DNA of 64,000 nt from Haladaptatus litoreus. GTDB lineage: Archaea > Halobacteriota > Halobacteria > Halobacteriales > Haladaptataceae. The translations under genes were made by a program, and so were the position numbers. The DNA lies in NCBI RefSeq assembly GCF_900156425.1, contig NZ_FTNO01000001.1, positions 806,001 through 870,000 on the forward strand. The letters are read 5' to 3'. Positions 9,192 through 16,131 of the stretch are shown here, piece after piece. Under the pieces are notes generated by a model. That model was not told where the DNA came from and searched no databases. It saw only the letters and a list, made by a program, of their open reading frames with translations. How positions within the stretch are numbered: the stretch's first letter is position 1; every line of letters starts with the position of its first letter.

Positions 9192-9458
9192 TTAGACCTT
9201 CGGGTCGGCGTCGTCGTAGCGTTCCGAAACGAACATCACCAGAAAGAGCAGGATACCCAAAAATAGGCCGATGGTGGTCATACCGAAAATCGCCAGCCCG
9301 ATGGCTGTCGGTTGAATTTCGATGAGGCCCAGCAGGGAGACAGGGCGCATATCCTCCGGGCCGTACAGGCCGAGCAGGACGCCGACGAATCCGGCGAACG
9401 AGACGATGAGGGCGTACAGACCGACGACGAGCCACCGTCCGTGGAATCGAGAGGGCAC
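9192..9458 (-). CDS. Small two- to three-helix membrane protein of the cox cluster (DUF7520-like)
   Basis: This is an 88-residue protein with a GTG start. Hydrophobic helices lie at about residues 9-31 and 48-75, joined by a polar loop (YGPEDMRPVSLLGLIEIQP), and the tail is charged. It matches the size and look of a haloarchaeal-only family I recall as DUF7520, found beside cytochrome oxidase genes. The name is from memory. A role in oxidase assembly or membrane organisation is inferred from the neighbourhood only. The gene lies just upstream of uspA on the same strand. Confidence 0.65.
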   Translation of the reverse strand: MPSRFHGRWLVVGLYALIVSFAGFVGVLLGLYGPEDMRPVSLLGLIEIQPTAIGLAIFGMTTIGLFLGILLFLVMFVSERYDDADPKV

Positions 9459-9518
9459 GAATCAACGTTGCGACAGGGCAAGGATTAGCCTTTTCATCCA
9501 CTCGTCCCTACTTCGAGT

Positions 9519-9605
9519 ATGTCCGAAAAAGAACTGCTGTTGCTCGTCCTCGGCGGCATCGCCGTACTCATGTTTTCGATGGGAATCATCCTCGCGACGA
9601 CGTAA
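9519..9605 (+). CDS. 28-residue single-helix membrane peptide by coxA
   Basis: ATG 9519 to TAA 9605 encodes a 28-residue peptide beginning MSEKELLLLVLGGIAVLMF and ending SMGIILATT. It has a short charged head and then one continuous hydrophobic helix containing GG and MxxxG. The form is that of a small accessory subunit such as those in terminal oxidases. It is divergent from the small membrane gene at 9192-9458 and convergent with coxA, with a hairpin between it and coxA. Evidence for expression is only its composition and placement. Confidence 0.5.
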   Translation: MSEKELLLLVLGGIAVLMFSMGIILATT

Positions 9606-9683
9606 ACGGAATTACGCTCGGAGAAAGAAAAACAAAGGGAAATCGGTTCCGTCGATTGCTGCTCGTTTCGATTGTGGTTTGTT

Positions 9684-9704
9684 CGAGAATCGGAACGATT
9701 CTCG
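9684..9704. terminator. Hairpin between the 28-residue ORF and coxA
   Basis: A 9-bp perfect stem (CGAGAATCG and its complement) with a GAA loop lies between convergent genes. It is a plausible shared terminator. Confidence 0.5.
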
Positions 9705-9716
9705 ACTACTGTCGGA

Positions 9717-11483
9717 CTAGTCGTCCGAAGTGTGTGCGCCGTCGCCTTCTCCACCGTCGGTGAGCGCCGTTTCTTGTTTCTTCTCGAACCACGTCCACTC
9801 CTTCGTGAGTAGGCCGTCCTCGCCGAGTTTCCACGGGTCAGCGGGGGCGTGTGGCCCTTCGAGCCACGACTGGACGATGTTCCAAACGAAGATGAGCTGA
9901 CCGACACCCATGATGAACGCACCAACGGTTGCGAGCTGGTGCATGGTGGCGAACTGCGGGAGGAACGTCGCGTATCGTCGTGGCATGCCGCCGTAACCGA
10001 GGAACAGCATGGCGAAGAACGTGAGGTTCGTCCCGATCATCGTGAGCCAGAAGTGCATGTGTGCGAGCCGCTTCTGGTACATCCGACCGGTGTAGATTGG
10101 GAACCAGTAGTAGATGCCTGCGAAGCCAGCGACGGCGATGGCACCCATCACGATGTAGTGGAAGTGACCCACGACGTAGTAGGTGTCGTGGAGCACGAGG
10201 TCGACCGGAATCGCCGCCAGAAAGACCCCGGTGACGCCGCCAATGATGAAGTTGGAGATAAAGCCGACACAGAACAGCATCGGCGTCGTCATGCGAAGCC
10301 GACCGTTCCACATCGTGGTAATCCAGTTGAACACCTTCACGGCGCTCGGGATTGCGATCGCCATCGACACCGCCATGAAGCTCGCGCGGAGTCGTGGGTC
10401 GATACCCGTGGCGAACATGTGGTGCGCCCAGACACCGAACGAGAGGACACCGATTGCGAGCGTCGAGTAGACGATGAACTTGAACCCGAACAGTTTCCGG
10501 CCCGCGAACCGCGGGAGGATGAGGCTGACCAGTCCCATCGGCGGCAGGACGAGGATGTACACCTCGGGGTGGCCGAAGAACCAGAACAGGTGTTGCCACA
10601 GGAGCGGGCCGCCACCCTCCGCAGTGAAGAACGTCGTGGCGAAGTTACGGTCGAGCAGGAGCATGATGAGCGCACTCCCGAGAAGCGGGAACGCGAACAG
10701 GATGAGTCCCGACTGGGTCAGGATGGTCCACGAGAAGATGTCGAGGTCAGGCCATCCGACATCGTCGCCACGCTCGGTGAAGATGGTGGCGATGAAGTTG
10801 ATTGCACCCATCGTCGCGCTGACACCGGAGAGGTGCAGGCCGAGGAGCATGAAGTCCATTCCGGGATTCAGCACGTCCGGGTTGGACGACAGGCCGCGCT
10901 CCGCGGAAATCGGGGTGTACATCGTCCAGCTCGACTGGGCGGGTTCGACGTTGAACCCGAGCATCGCGAGCGGGAATCCCAGCCAGATGAGAATCGCCGC
11001 GGGTGGCAGGAGCCAGAACGCGATGGCGTTGATTCGTGGGAACGCCATGTCGTCCGCGCCGATGAGAAGCGGGATGAAGTAGTTCGAGAACGCCGCGATG
11101 ATTGGCGTCCCGAACAGGAACAACATCGTGATTCCGTGCGTGGTCAACAACCCGTTGTAGAGGTTCGGGTCGATGAAGTCAGTCGCCGGTGCGGCGAGTT
11201 CCGCGCGCATGAGAAGCACCGCAATGCCACCCCACGCGAACGCAATAATACCGTACGTTCCGTACAGTAGGCCGATGTCCTTGTGGTCAACTGTCGTTAA
11301 CCACCGAATGATTCCGGCAGGTTTCTCCTCGTGGGCCTGCCCGGTCGGTTCTGCATACCCATAGCCCCCTCCGGTAAGAGGCGTGTAAGACCGCCAGTCC
11401 TCGATTCGGGCGAGGAACGTGGCGACCGCCAGCAAAAACACTCCCATCACTACGGTGAGAGCTATCTGCCCTGTAGCTGCCAT
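9717..11483 (-). CDS. coxA: Cytochrome c oxidase subunit I (heme-copper oxidase)
   Basis: This is the catalytic subunit of the aa3-type terminal oxidase. It reduces O2 to water at the heme a3/CuB site in the cytoplasmic membrane. The 588-residue protein has about 12-14 helices. It carries TTHGITMLFLFG (low-spin heme His), HPEVYILVLPP (CuB His and cross-linked Tyr), HHMFATG (CuB His pair) and HDTYYVVGHFHYI (heme a3 and heme a His). The N-terminal 60 residues form an extra helix and loop before the VDHKDIG entry motif. Small membrane proteins surround it (9192-9458, 11534-11743, 11835-12218). Subunit II is not in the window. It probably forms the end of a minus-strand operon. Confidence 0.95.
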   Translation of the reverse strand: MAATGQIALTVVMGVFLLAVATFLARIEDWRSYTPLTGGGYGYAEPTGQAHEEKPAGIIRWLTTVDHKDIGLLYGTYGIIAFAWGGIAVLLMRAELAAPATDFIDPNLYNGLLTTHGITMLFLFGTPIIAAFSNYFIPLLIGADDMAFPRINAIAFWLLPPAAILIWLGFPLAMLGFNVEPAQSSWTMYTPISAERGLSSNPDVLNPGMDFMLLGLHLSGVSATMGAINFIATIFTERGDDVGWPDLDIFSWTILTQSGLILFAFPLLGSALIMLLLDRNFATTFFTAEGGGPLLWQHLFWFFGHPEVYILVLPPMGLVSLILPRFAGRKLFGFKFIVYSTLAIGVLSFGVWAHHMFATGIDPRLRASFMAVSMAIAIPSAVKVFNWITTMWNGRLRMTTPMLFCVGFISNFIIGGVTGVFLAAIPVDLVLHDTYYVVGHFHYIVMGAIAVAGFAGIYYWFPIYTGRMYQKRLAHMHFWLTMIGTNLTFFAMLFLGYGGMPRRYATFLPQFATMHQLATVGAFIMGVGQLIFVWNIVQSWLEGPHAPADPWKLGEDGLLTKEWTWFEKKQETALTDGGEGDGAHTSDD

Positions 11484-11533
11484 GCGAAAGGGTGAGTACT
11501 ACGGGGTAAAGAAAGGTTAGGTTACGACTTCGC

Positions 11534-11743
11534 CTATAGCGCTCGCGCCGTGAGATACGTTAGCAGAGCCAGCCCGATGAACGGGATGACGATAAGGGCC
11601 AAACTGATGAGGCCGACGAGAGAACTGCCGCCCCACGGCGCGAAGACGAGGAAAACGACGAAGAAAAACGCCATTATTCCGAGCGGAATCACGTTAACCG
11701 TGGTGTCGAGTATCGTTTCCCGGTCGAAGACACGTTCTGCCAT
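11534..11743 (-). CDS. Small cox-cluster membrane protein (DUF6684-like)
   Basis: This is a 69-residue protein starting MAERVFDRETILDTTVNVIP, with two transmembrane helices (about residues 20-38 and 44-66). It lies about 50 bases upstream of coxA on the same strand. I chose the start at 11743 because an AT-rich BoxA (AACCTATTTG on the minus strand) lies about 27 bases upstream. The longer frame upstream would include non-conserved sequence. It resembles a haloarchaeal family I remember as DUF6684, a cox-cluster protein. The name was not checked and the function is unknown. Confidence 0.7.
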   Translation of the reverse strand: MAERVFDRETILDTTVNVIPLGIMAFFFVVFLVFAPWGGSSLVGLISLALIVIPFIGLALLTYLTARAL

Positions 11744-11770
11744 AGTACGTAGAGATAACGAAGGGGGCAT

Positions 11771-11780
11771 CAAATAGGTT
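11771..11780 (-). promoter_or_regulatory. BoxA for the small cox-cluster gene and coxA
   Basis: On the minus strand AACCTATTTG is centred about 30 bases from the ATG at 11743, and the spacing is right for a leaderless mRNA that could run on into coxA. Confidence 0.4.
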
Positions 11781-11834
11781 AATGGTTCGTGGTAGCGAGA
11801 AACCGCACCCAAACGGACTCGAAATCGCCTCGAT

Positions 11835-12218
11835 TTACGGCATTTCCGACGCGTTCATACTGGACCCCGTCCAGAGGGCACCGGCAATCGCGCCAACGAG
11901 GAGGATGGCACCACCGATGAGGATGGCCGTCCCCCGAAGTCGCACGTCGCCGGTCGTCATCGTCCAGACGACGCCGCCGACGGCGAACGCCAGTCCCGCC
12001 GAGACGACGAGTCCTTTCCACGGGCTTTTGATGTACTCCGACTCGCGGAGGATGCCGACACAACTCCCGACGAACATCAGCATGCCGCCGACGGCGACGG
12101 GAAAGAGATACTGCGCCATGACGATACCGACCTCGAAAAGCGCCAACCCGAACGCGACGAACAGCGGCCACGGACTGGATTTTCGGTACTGGTCGGAGAG
12201 TCCCGGTTGTTCGTCCAT
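11835..12218 (-). CDS. Four-helix membrane protein of the cox cluster (DUF7541-like)
   Basis: This is a 127-residue protein. A soluble head (MDEQPGLSDQYRKSSPWPLF) is followed by four hydrophobic segments at about residues 17-35, 37-54, 68-86 and 93-115. It is the first gene of the minus-strand cluster leading to coxA. The family seems restricted to haloarchaea and I recall it as DUF7541 next to cox genes. Its function is unknown. An oxidase-associated role is inferred from context. Confidence 0.65.
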   Translation of the reverse strand: MDEQPGLSDQYRKSSPWPLFVAFGLALFEVGIVMAQYLFPVAVGGMLMFVGSCVGILRESEYIKSPWKGLVVSAGLAFAVGGVVWTMTTGDVRLRGTAILIGGAILLVGAIAGALWTGSSMNASEMP

Positions 12219-12750
12219 AGTCGCGTTTAGGGCTTCAGTGGTTTCATCGTTCCGTCTTCGGCTAGCAGGATTGGTACGAGAGTTTGGTTTTTGATAGCAT
12301 TTTGCAGTTGCAGATGCGACTGTTTTCCCTACGATTGCTTGTGTCGCTATGCTTGTTGCAAATCACGACTCTACGTCACGTCTACGAGCTGTTGACATTG
12401 ATTTCAGTGGAGTGAGGACCGCAGAAGTCACGACTCCAAGCCACGCCCTCGCTTGTCACTCGCTCCTTCCAGTCGCTCACTCCTCGCTTCGCCCGTTGCC
12501 ACCAGGACAGCAGGGCGGGCAGGCCAGCAGCCTGCCCGCCCAACTCGAATTCGTTCAGCTCTTTTTTCAGAAAATCGTCTTGCCGAAACCGGTAGCAAGG
12601 TAAACAATCGGTTGAAGGCCGAGGGTGACTGCGCGAGCAGAGGCGTGACCTGCAGTCGTGGCAGTCCGAGGGGTAGCAAATTGACCTCACCCGCATCACT
12701 CTGTAAAAGAAGCAAACCGCTACAAACGGTATTTCACCAACTCTTCGTCG
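12219..12750. other. Intergenic region of 530 bases with one perfect hairpin
   Basis: No convincing gene is present. The stretch mixes AT-rich sequence (12270-12400) with GC-rich sequence resembling other haloarchaeal spacers (short CTCGC/CACTCGC runs around 12440-12500). The main structure is the hairpin at 12513-12541. Short open frames here have no haloarchaeal acidic bias and are best ignored. Confidence 0.5.
12513..12541. repeat. Perfect inverted repeat, 12-bp stem
   Basis: GGGCGGGCAGGC is followed by a CAGCA loop and the exact complement. It is very GC-rich. It lies 295 bases from the cox-cluster start and 210 bases from the MFS stop, so it is not placed like a simple terminator of either gene. 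Confidence 0.7.
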
Positions 12751-14052
12751 CTAATCCCCGCCGACAGCATCGACCTGTTCGGGCACAGGGTCACTGCTGT
12801 ACAGCCACGCGAACACGAGCGACGACACGACGATGAATCCGGATGCAGTCCAGAAGGCGACGAGGACGCTGGTGGCGTCCCAGATGGCACCCACCAGCAC
12901 CGGGCCGCCGACCTGCCCGACTTTCCACGCGATAGAGCGCAGGGACAGGCTGGAGGCCACGGCGTCGAACTGCTCGCCCTCGCCGACGAACAGGGCCATA
13001 CTGGCCGGAAGGCGGAGACTGTCCCCGATTCCGAGGACGGCGTAGGCCGCGAAGAGGACGAAGAAGGCTCCGGGGAGCGCCATCTCCTCGCCGAGCGCGG
13101 TGACGGTCGTATCCGGAATGTAGACGTGTGCGAACCCGGCGAGCGGGATGAGTGCCGTGCCGAGCGCGTACACCAGCGCGCCCGCGAGGATGAACCAGTG
13201 GGTGTGTGTGATGCGATCCGTCCAGTGGCCGACCTTCCCCTGCGTGATGGCTTTGGTCAGTTTTCCGCCCGCCATGATGCCGCCGACCATGAACGGGTTG
13301 ATGCCGAACTCTGTGTAGGCGTAGATGGGAAGGAAGGTGATGACCGCCATCTTCCCGACGCTGAACGAGAGGCGGAAGAAGACGAGGGCTTTGATGGCCG
13401 ACCGTCCGAGGAGCATTTCGATAGTTTCTCTGCCGCTCGAATCCTCGGGGTCTTTTCGCCCGCCGGGGTTGTCCCGGAGGAACAAGAGGACGGAGAAAAA
13501 CGCGCCGAGAGTGACGAGGGAAAGCGCGATGTAGGTTTCCTGAAAACCGTAGACGTACAGCAGGAGTCCGCCGACGATGTCCCCGATGAGACTCGATATT
13601 GCGCCGACCTGATTGTAGGTTCCAATCCACAGGCCTCTCGAACCGTCCTCGCTGATTTCGCCGACGACGGTCATTCCGGTTAGCCAGAGGATGCTCGCGG
13701 CAGTTCCTTGGAGCACGCGAACGAGAATGACGTGGGTGACGTTTTCGACGAACATGAAGCCGACGAAGACGACGACGTTGAGCAGGAGTCCGAACAACAG
13801 AATTCGCTTCGAGTTTCGCGTGTCGATGTACCGACCCAACGGGAGGACGATGAACAACTGAACGATGGCGAACGCCGTGCCGAACAGTCCCTCCATGGTA
13901 CTCGTCGTCTGGAACATGTCGGCGTACAGCGCCAGCGCGATGAGGATGGTCGAGTACGCCTGACTCCGCGCGAACGCGGTGCTCGAAATCGCGATGAACT
14001 CGCGGTTGGTAAGTAGGCCAAGTGAACTGCTGTCGCTCGTCTCCTCGGACAC
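12751..14052 (-). CDS. MFS family transporter
   Basis: This is a 433-residue carrier with about 12 transmembrane helices. Loops typical of the major facilitator superfamily include GRYIDTRNSKRILLFGLL after helix 2 (the G-x-x-x-D-R-x-x-R/K type motif) and GKVGHWTDRITHTHWF at the equivalent place in the second half. The family cannot be narrowed to a substrate. Drug or metabolite export is typical. It uses a GTG start at 14052, with a TATA element (14081-14087) about 28 bases upstream on the minus strand. It is monocistronic by position. Confidence 0.85.
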   Translation of the reverse strand: MSEETSDSSSLGLLTNREFIAISSTAFARSQAYSTILIALALYADMFQTTSTMEGLFGTAFAIVQLFIVLPLGRYIDTRNSKRILLFGLLLNVVVFVGFMFVENVTHVILVRVLQGTAASILWLTGMTVVGEISEDGSRGLWIGTYNQVGAISSLIGDIVGGLLLYVYGFQETYIALSLVTLGAFFSVLLFLRDNPGGRKDPEDSSGRETIEMLLGRSAIKALVFFRLSFSVGKMAVITFLPIYAYTEFGINPFMVGGIMAGGKLTKAITQGKVGHWTDRITHTHWFILAGALVYALGTALIPLAGFAHVYIPDTTVTALGEEMALPGAFFVLFAAYAVLGIGDSLRLPASMALFVGEGEQFDAVASSLSLRSIAWKVGQVGGPVLVGAIWDATSVLVAFWTASGFIVVSSLVFAWLYSSDPVPEQVDAVGGD

Positions 14053-14171
14053 TGTTACGAACCGAAACAGGTGTGCGAGCTATAAGAAACCCCGTTTTCG
14101 GTTATACAATTGCCGAAAGTTGGGTGACAGGTTACGAGCGTTTCGGAAATCGTGACGGTGAAAATACCGGA

Positions 14172-14555
14172 TTAGTCGTCTTCGAGCGCGTCAGCGATGC
14201 GCTGAAGCTGTCGGGTTACGTCGCGAACCTCGTCCCGAAGCTGTCGAACCTCACGGGTGAGGTCTTCATTTCCGGCGGATTCACCGCCGCGGCCGCCTGG
14301 ACCGCCGCCCATTCCACCGGGGCCGCCGCCCATCATGCCGCCCATCATCTGTGCGAACGGGTTTCCGCCCCCGCCGCCGCCCATACCGCCCGGGCCGCCG
14401 CCGCCGAGGGCTTCTTTCAGGCGTTCCTCTCGATCTTCTCGGTCTTCGTCGCCTTCTTCGGCACGTTTCTCCCTGATTTCCTCGACGCGCTCTCGGAACG
14501 ATTTCTCTTCGCCATCGTTTCCGTTGTCGTTTTCGTTGGCTTCCTCGTCTGCCAT
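14172..14555 (-). CDS. Acidic coiled-coil/Gly-Met-rich protein near the chaperone genes
   Basis: This is a 127-residue protein in three parts. A highly charged N-terminal helix (FRERVEEIREKRAEEGDEDR) is followed by a flexible Gly/Met segment (about residues 55-95; GGNPFAQMMGGMMGGGPGG inside). A C-terminal heptad-like helix follows (LTREVRQLRDEVRDVTRQLQ). I start at 14555 (MADEEANEND) because upstream residues look non-coding. The Gly/Met linker resembles the tail of the DnaK and the G/F linker of the DnaJ encoded nearby. I do not recognise a characterised family. The two helices suggest oligomerisation. Confidence 0.7.
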   Translation of the reverse strand: MADEEANENDNGNDGEEKSFRERVEEIREKRAEEGDEDREDREERLKEALGGGGPGGMGGGGGGNPFAQMMGGMMGGGPGGMGGGPGGRGGESAGNEDLTREVRQLRDEVRDVTRQLQRIADALEDD

Positions 14556-14880
14556 ACCTCTCCGTTCTTTCGCACGCCCGAAAAGGGTTGTGTCCCGTGG
14601 TGGCACGAGTAGGGAGGCGATTCTGTTCGGTATCGGAGCGGGAAAGGAAAGAAGAAACGAACGAGCGTGCTCGAACGCGCTCGAATGCTGGCTTATCGGC
14701 GCGAAGCCATCGTTACCGACAACCGGCGTTCAATGAAACAGTCACATCCAATTTCGTCGTTCGGAACACTCGGATACGGCACTCGTTGTCCCTTACTCGT
14801 CTCGCATTACGAACACTGAACGATGGGAAACGGTTACGGGGGTTAAAATTCGTTTGCGACGACTGTGGAAGGGACTGAGA

Positions 14881-15228
14881 ATGGCTCGGGGGTCCGTCGG
14901 CTCAGTGGTGATTAGCTTGTCCAAAGAGCGCAACCGATACATCCTCTATTCGCTCGCCCGCCACGCGGAGAACGCCCCGATGGGAGTGGAAGTGCTCGCC
15001 AGAGAAGTTGCCGGATTGGAACACGGAATCGCCCCCGAATCGGTTCCTGACGAAACGTTCGAAGCGGTTCTCGACGACCTCTCGCGGAACAGCCTCCCTA
15101 CTCTCTCCTATCGCGGGTTGGTCGAGTACGACCCCCTGAGCGGGCTGGTCGGCCGACCGGGATATTCGCTTACGGCCGATACGCTCGTCTCCCTCTTGGC
15201 TCGAATCGAACTGGGTTCGTTTCTGTAA
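14881..15228 (+). CDS. Winged-helix-like protein, DUF7344 type
   Basis: This is a 115-residue protein. The core has ERNRYILYSLARHAENAPMG, then an amphipathic helix and RGLVEYDPLSGLVGRPGYSL, the beta-wing of the haloarchaeal DUF7344 winged-helix domain (name from memory). The family is thought to bind DNA as small regulators. A TTAAAA element around 14844-14849 may be the promoter. The gene lies 50 bases upstream of grpE on the same strand, but grpE has its own BoxA. It might regulate the chaperone genes, but that is only suggested by position. Confidence 0.7.
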   Translation: MARGSVGSVVISLSKERNRYILYSLARHAENAPMGVEVLAREVAGLEHGIAPESVPDETFEAVLDDLSRNSLPTLSYRGLVEYDPLSGLVGRPGYSLTADTLVSLLARIELGSFL

Positions 15229-15250
15229 AACGCAGTCCGTTTCTGTAACC

Positions 15251-15258
15251 CTTAAACG
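15251..15258 (+). promoter_or_regulatory. BoxA of grpE
   Basis: CTTAAACG is centred 27 bases before ATG 15281, indicating a leaderless transcript independent of the gene upstream. Confidence 0.55.
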
Positions 15259-15280
15259 CACGCACGGACTTTCAGTATGT

Positions 15281-15952
15281 ATGACCGAGGAGCCTGTCCA
15301 GACGACAGACGACGACCACGTCGAAGACGACACTCCGAACGAGAAACCGGCTGACGAAAGCACGACGGGCGAACAGCCGACCGACGAAGACATACTGAGC
15401 GCGGAAGAAACAGATCTCGTCGCGGAAATCGCGTCTCACGACGAGAGCCTCGCGGAGGCTGTCGAAGAGCGATTCGTCGCCATCGAGTCGGAACGACAGG
15501 AACAGGAAACCGAAATTGACGACCTTCGCACGCGATTGAAACGAAAGCAAGCCGACTTCCAAAACTACAAAAAGCGGGCGAAAAAGCGACAGGAACAACT
15601 CGAAAAGCGCGCGACCGAGGATGTCGTCAACCGTCTCATCGACGTGCGCGACAACTTAAAACGCGCCGTCGAGGAAGAACACGAAGATGTCGAAAGTCTC
15701 CGCAGTGGCGTCGAACTCACGCTGAAGGAACTCGACCGCGTGTTCGAAGACGAGAACGTCGCGGAAATCGACCCCGAACCGGGCGCGGAGGTTGACCCTC
15801 AGCGCCACGAAGTAATGCTTCGGGTCGAAAGCGACCATCCCGAAGATACCATCGCGGACGTGTACCAACCGGGCTACGAGATGGCCGATAAAGTCTTGCA
15901 GGCCGCGCAAGTCACTGTGAGTGACGGGAGCGGCGATGGTTCCGGTGAGTAG
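15281..15952 (+). CDS. grpE: GrpE, nucleotide exchange factor for DnaK
   Basis: It promotes ADP release from DnaK. The 223-residue protein has an acidic disordered first 70 residues, as is usual in halophiles. A long coiled coil follows (residues about 65-110; FQNYKKRAKKRQEQLEKR is the conserved GrpE segment). Next come the four-helix bundle (VVNRLIDVRDNLKRAVEEE) and the C-terminal beta-domain ending PEDTIADVYQPGYEMADKVL. All landmarks are present. It is the first gene of grpE-dnaK-dnaJ. dnaK has a separate promoter 180 bases on, so the three are a cluster rather than one simple operon. Confidence 0.94.
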   Translation: MTEEPVQTTDDDHVEDDTPNEKPADESTTGEQPTDEDILSAEETDLVAEIASHDESLAEAVEERFVAIESERQEQETEIDDLRTRLKRKQADFQNYKKRAKKRQEQLEKRATEDVVNRLIDVRDNLKRAVEEEHEDVESLRSGVELTLKELDRVFEDENVAEIDPEPGAEVDPQRHEVMLRVESDHPEDTIADVYQPGYEMADKVLQAAQVTVSDGSGDGSGE

Positions 15953-16029
15953 TAAATTCTAGTGACGAAGGAAATAATACAGAAATAATCTGATTGCGGT
16001 CAACATATATACCCCTCTTTTCCGTCTGT

Positions 16030-16048
16030 CGATTTTTCACAAAAATCG
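16030..16048. promoter_or_regulatory. AT-rich inverted repeat between grpE and dnaK
   Basis: CGATTTTT-CAC-AAAAATCG is a perfect 8-bp inverted repeat, 78 bases after the grpE stop and about 55 bases upstream of the dnaK BoxA. It could be an operator for heat control of dnaK or a weak terminator of grpE. There is no T-run after it, which favours an operator. Confidence 0.4.
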
Positions 16049-16099
16049 CACGCGGGCGCCCGATTCAATTCGTTTCCCGGTTCGTCCCGTGTAGCAAGG

Positions 16100-16105
16100 T
16101 TTAAA
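16100..16105 (+). promoter_or_regulatory. BoxA (TTTAAA) of dnaK
   Basis: TTTAAA is centred about 30 bases before ATG 16132 and is followed by the purine-rich GGAGCGAAAG. Confidence 0.6.
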
Positions 16106-16131
16106 GGAGCGAAAGCGCAAGATAGCGTCAA

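Noticed and set aside
9849-11270. Long plus-strand open frame (473 codons) opposite coxA
   Set aside because: It is antisense to a clear coxA. Its composition is Arg/His/Asp-rich without hydrophobic structure, as expected for the complement of a GC-rich membrane gene.
12349-12603. Plus-strand open frame of 84 codons in the 12.2-12.7 kb spacer
   Set aside because: It covers the perfect hairpin and repeat-like sequence, has a neutral/basic composition and no recognisable family.
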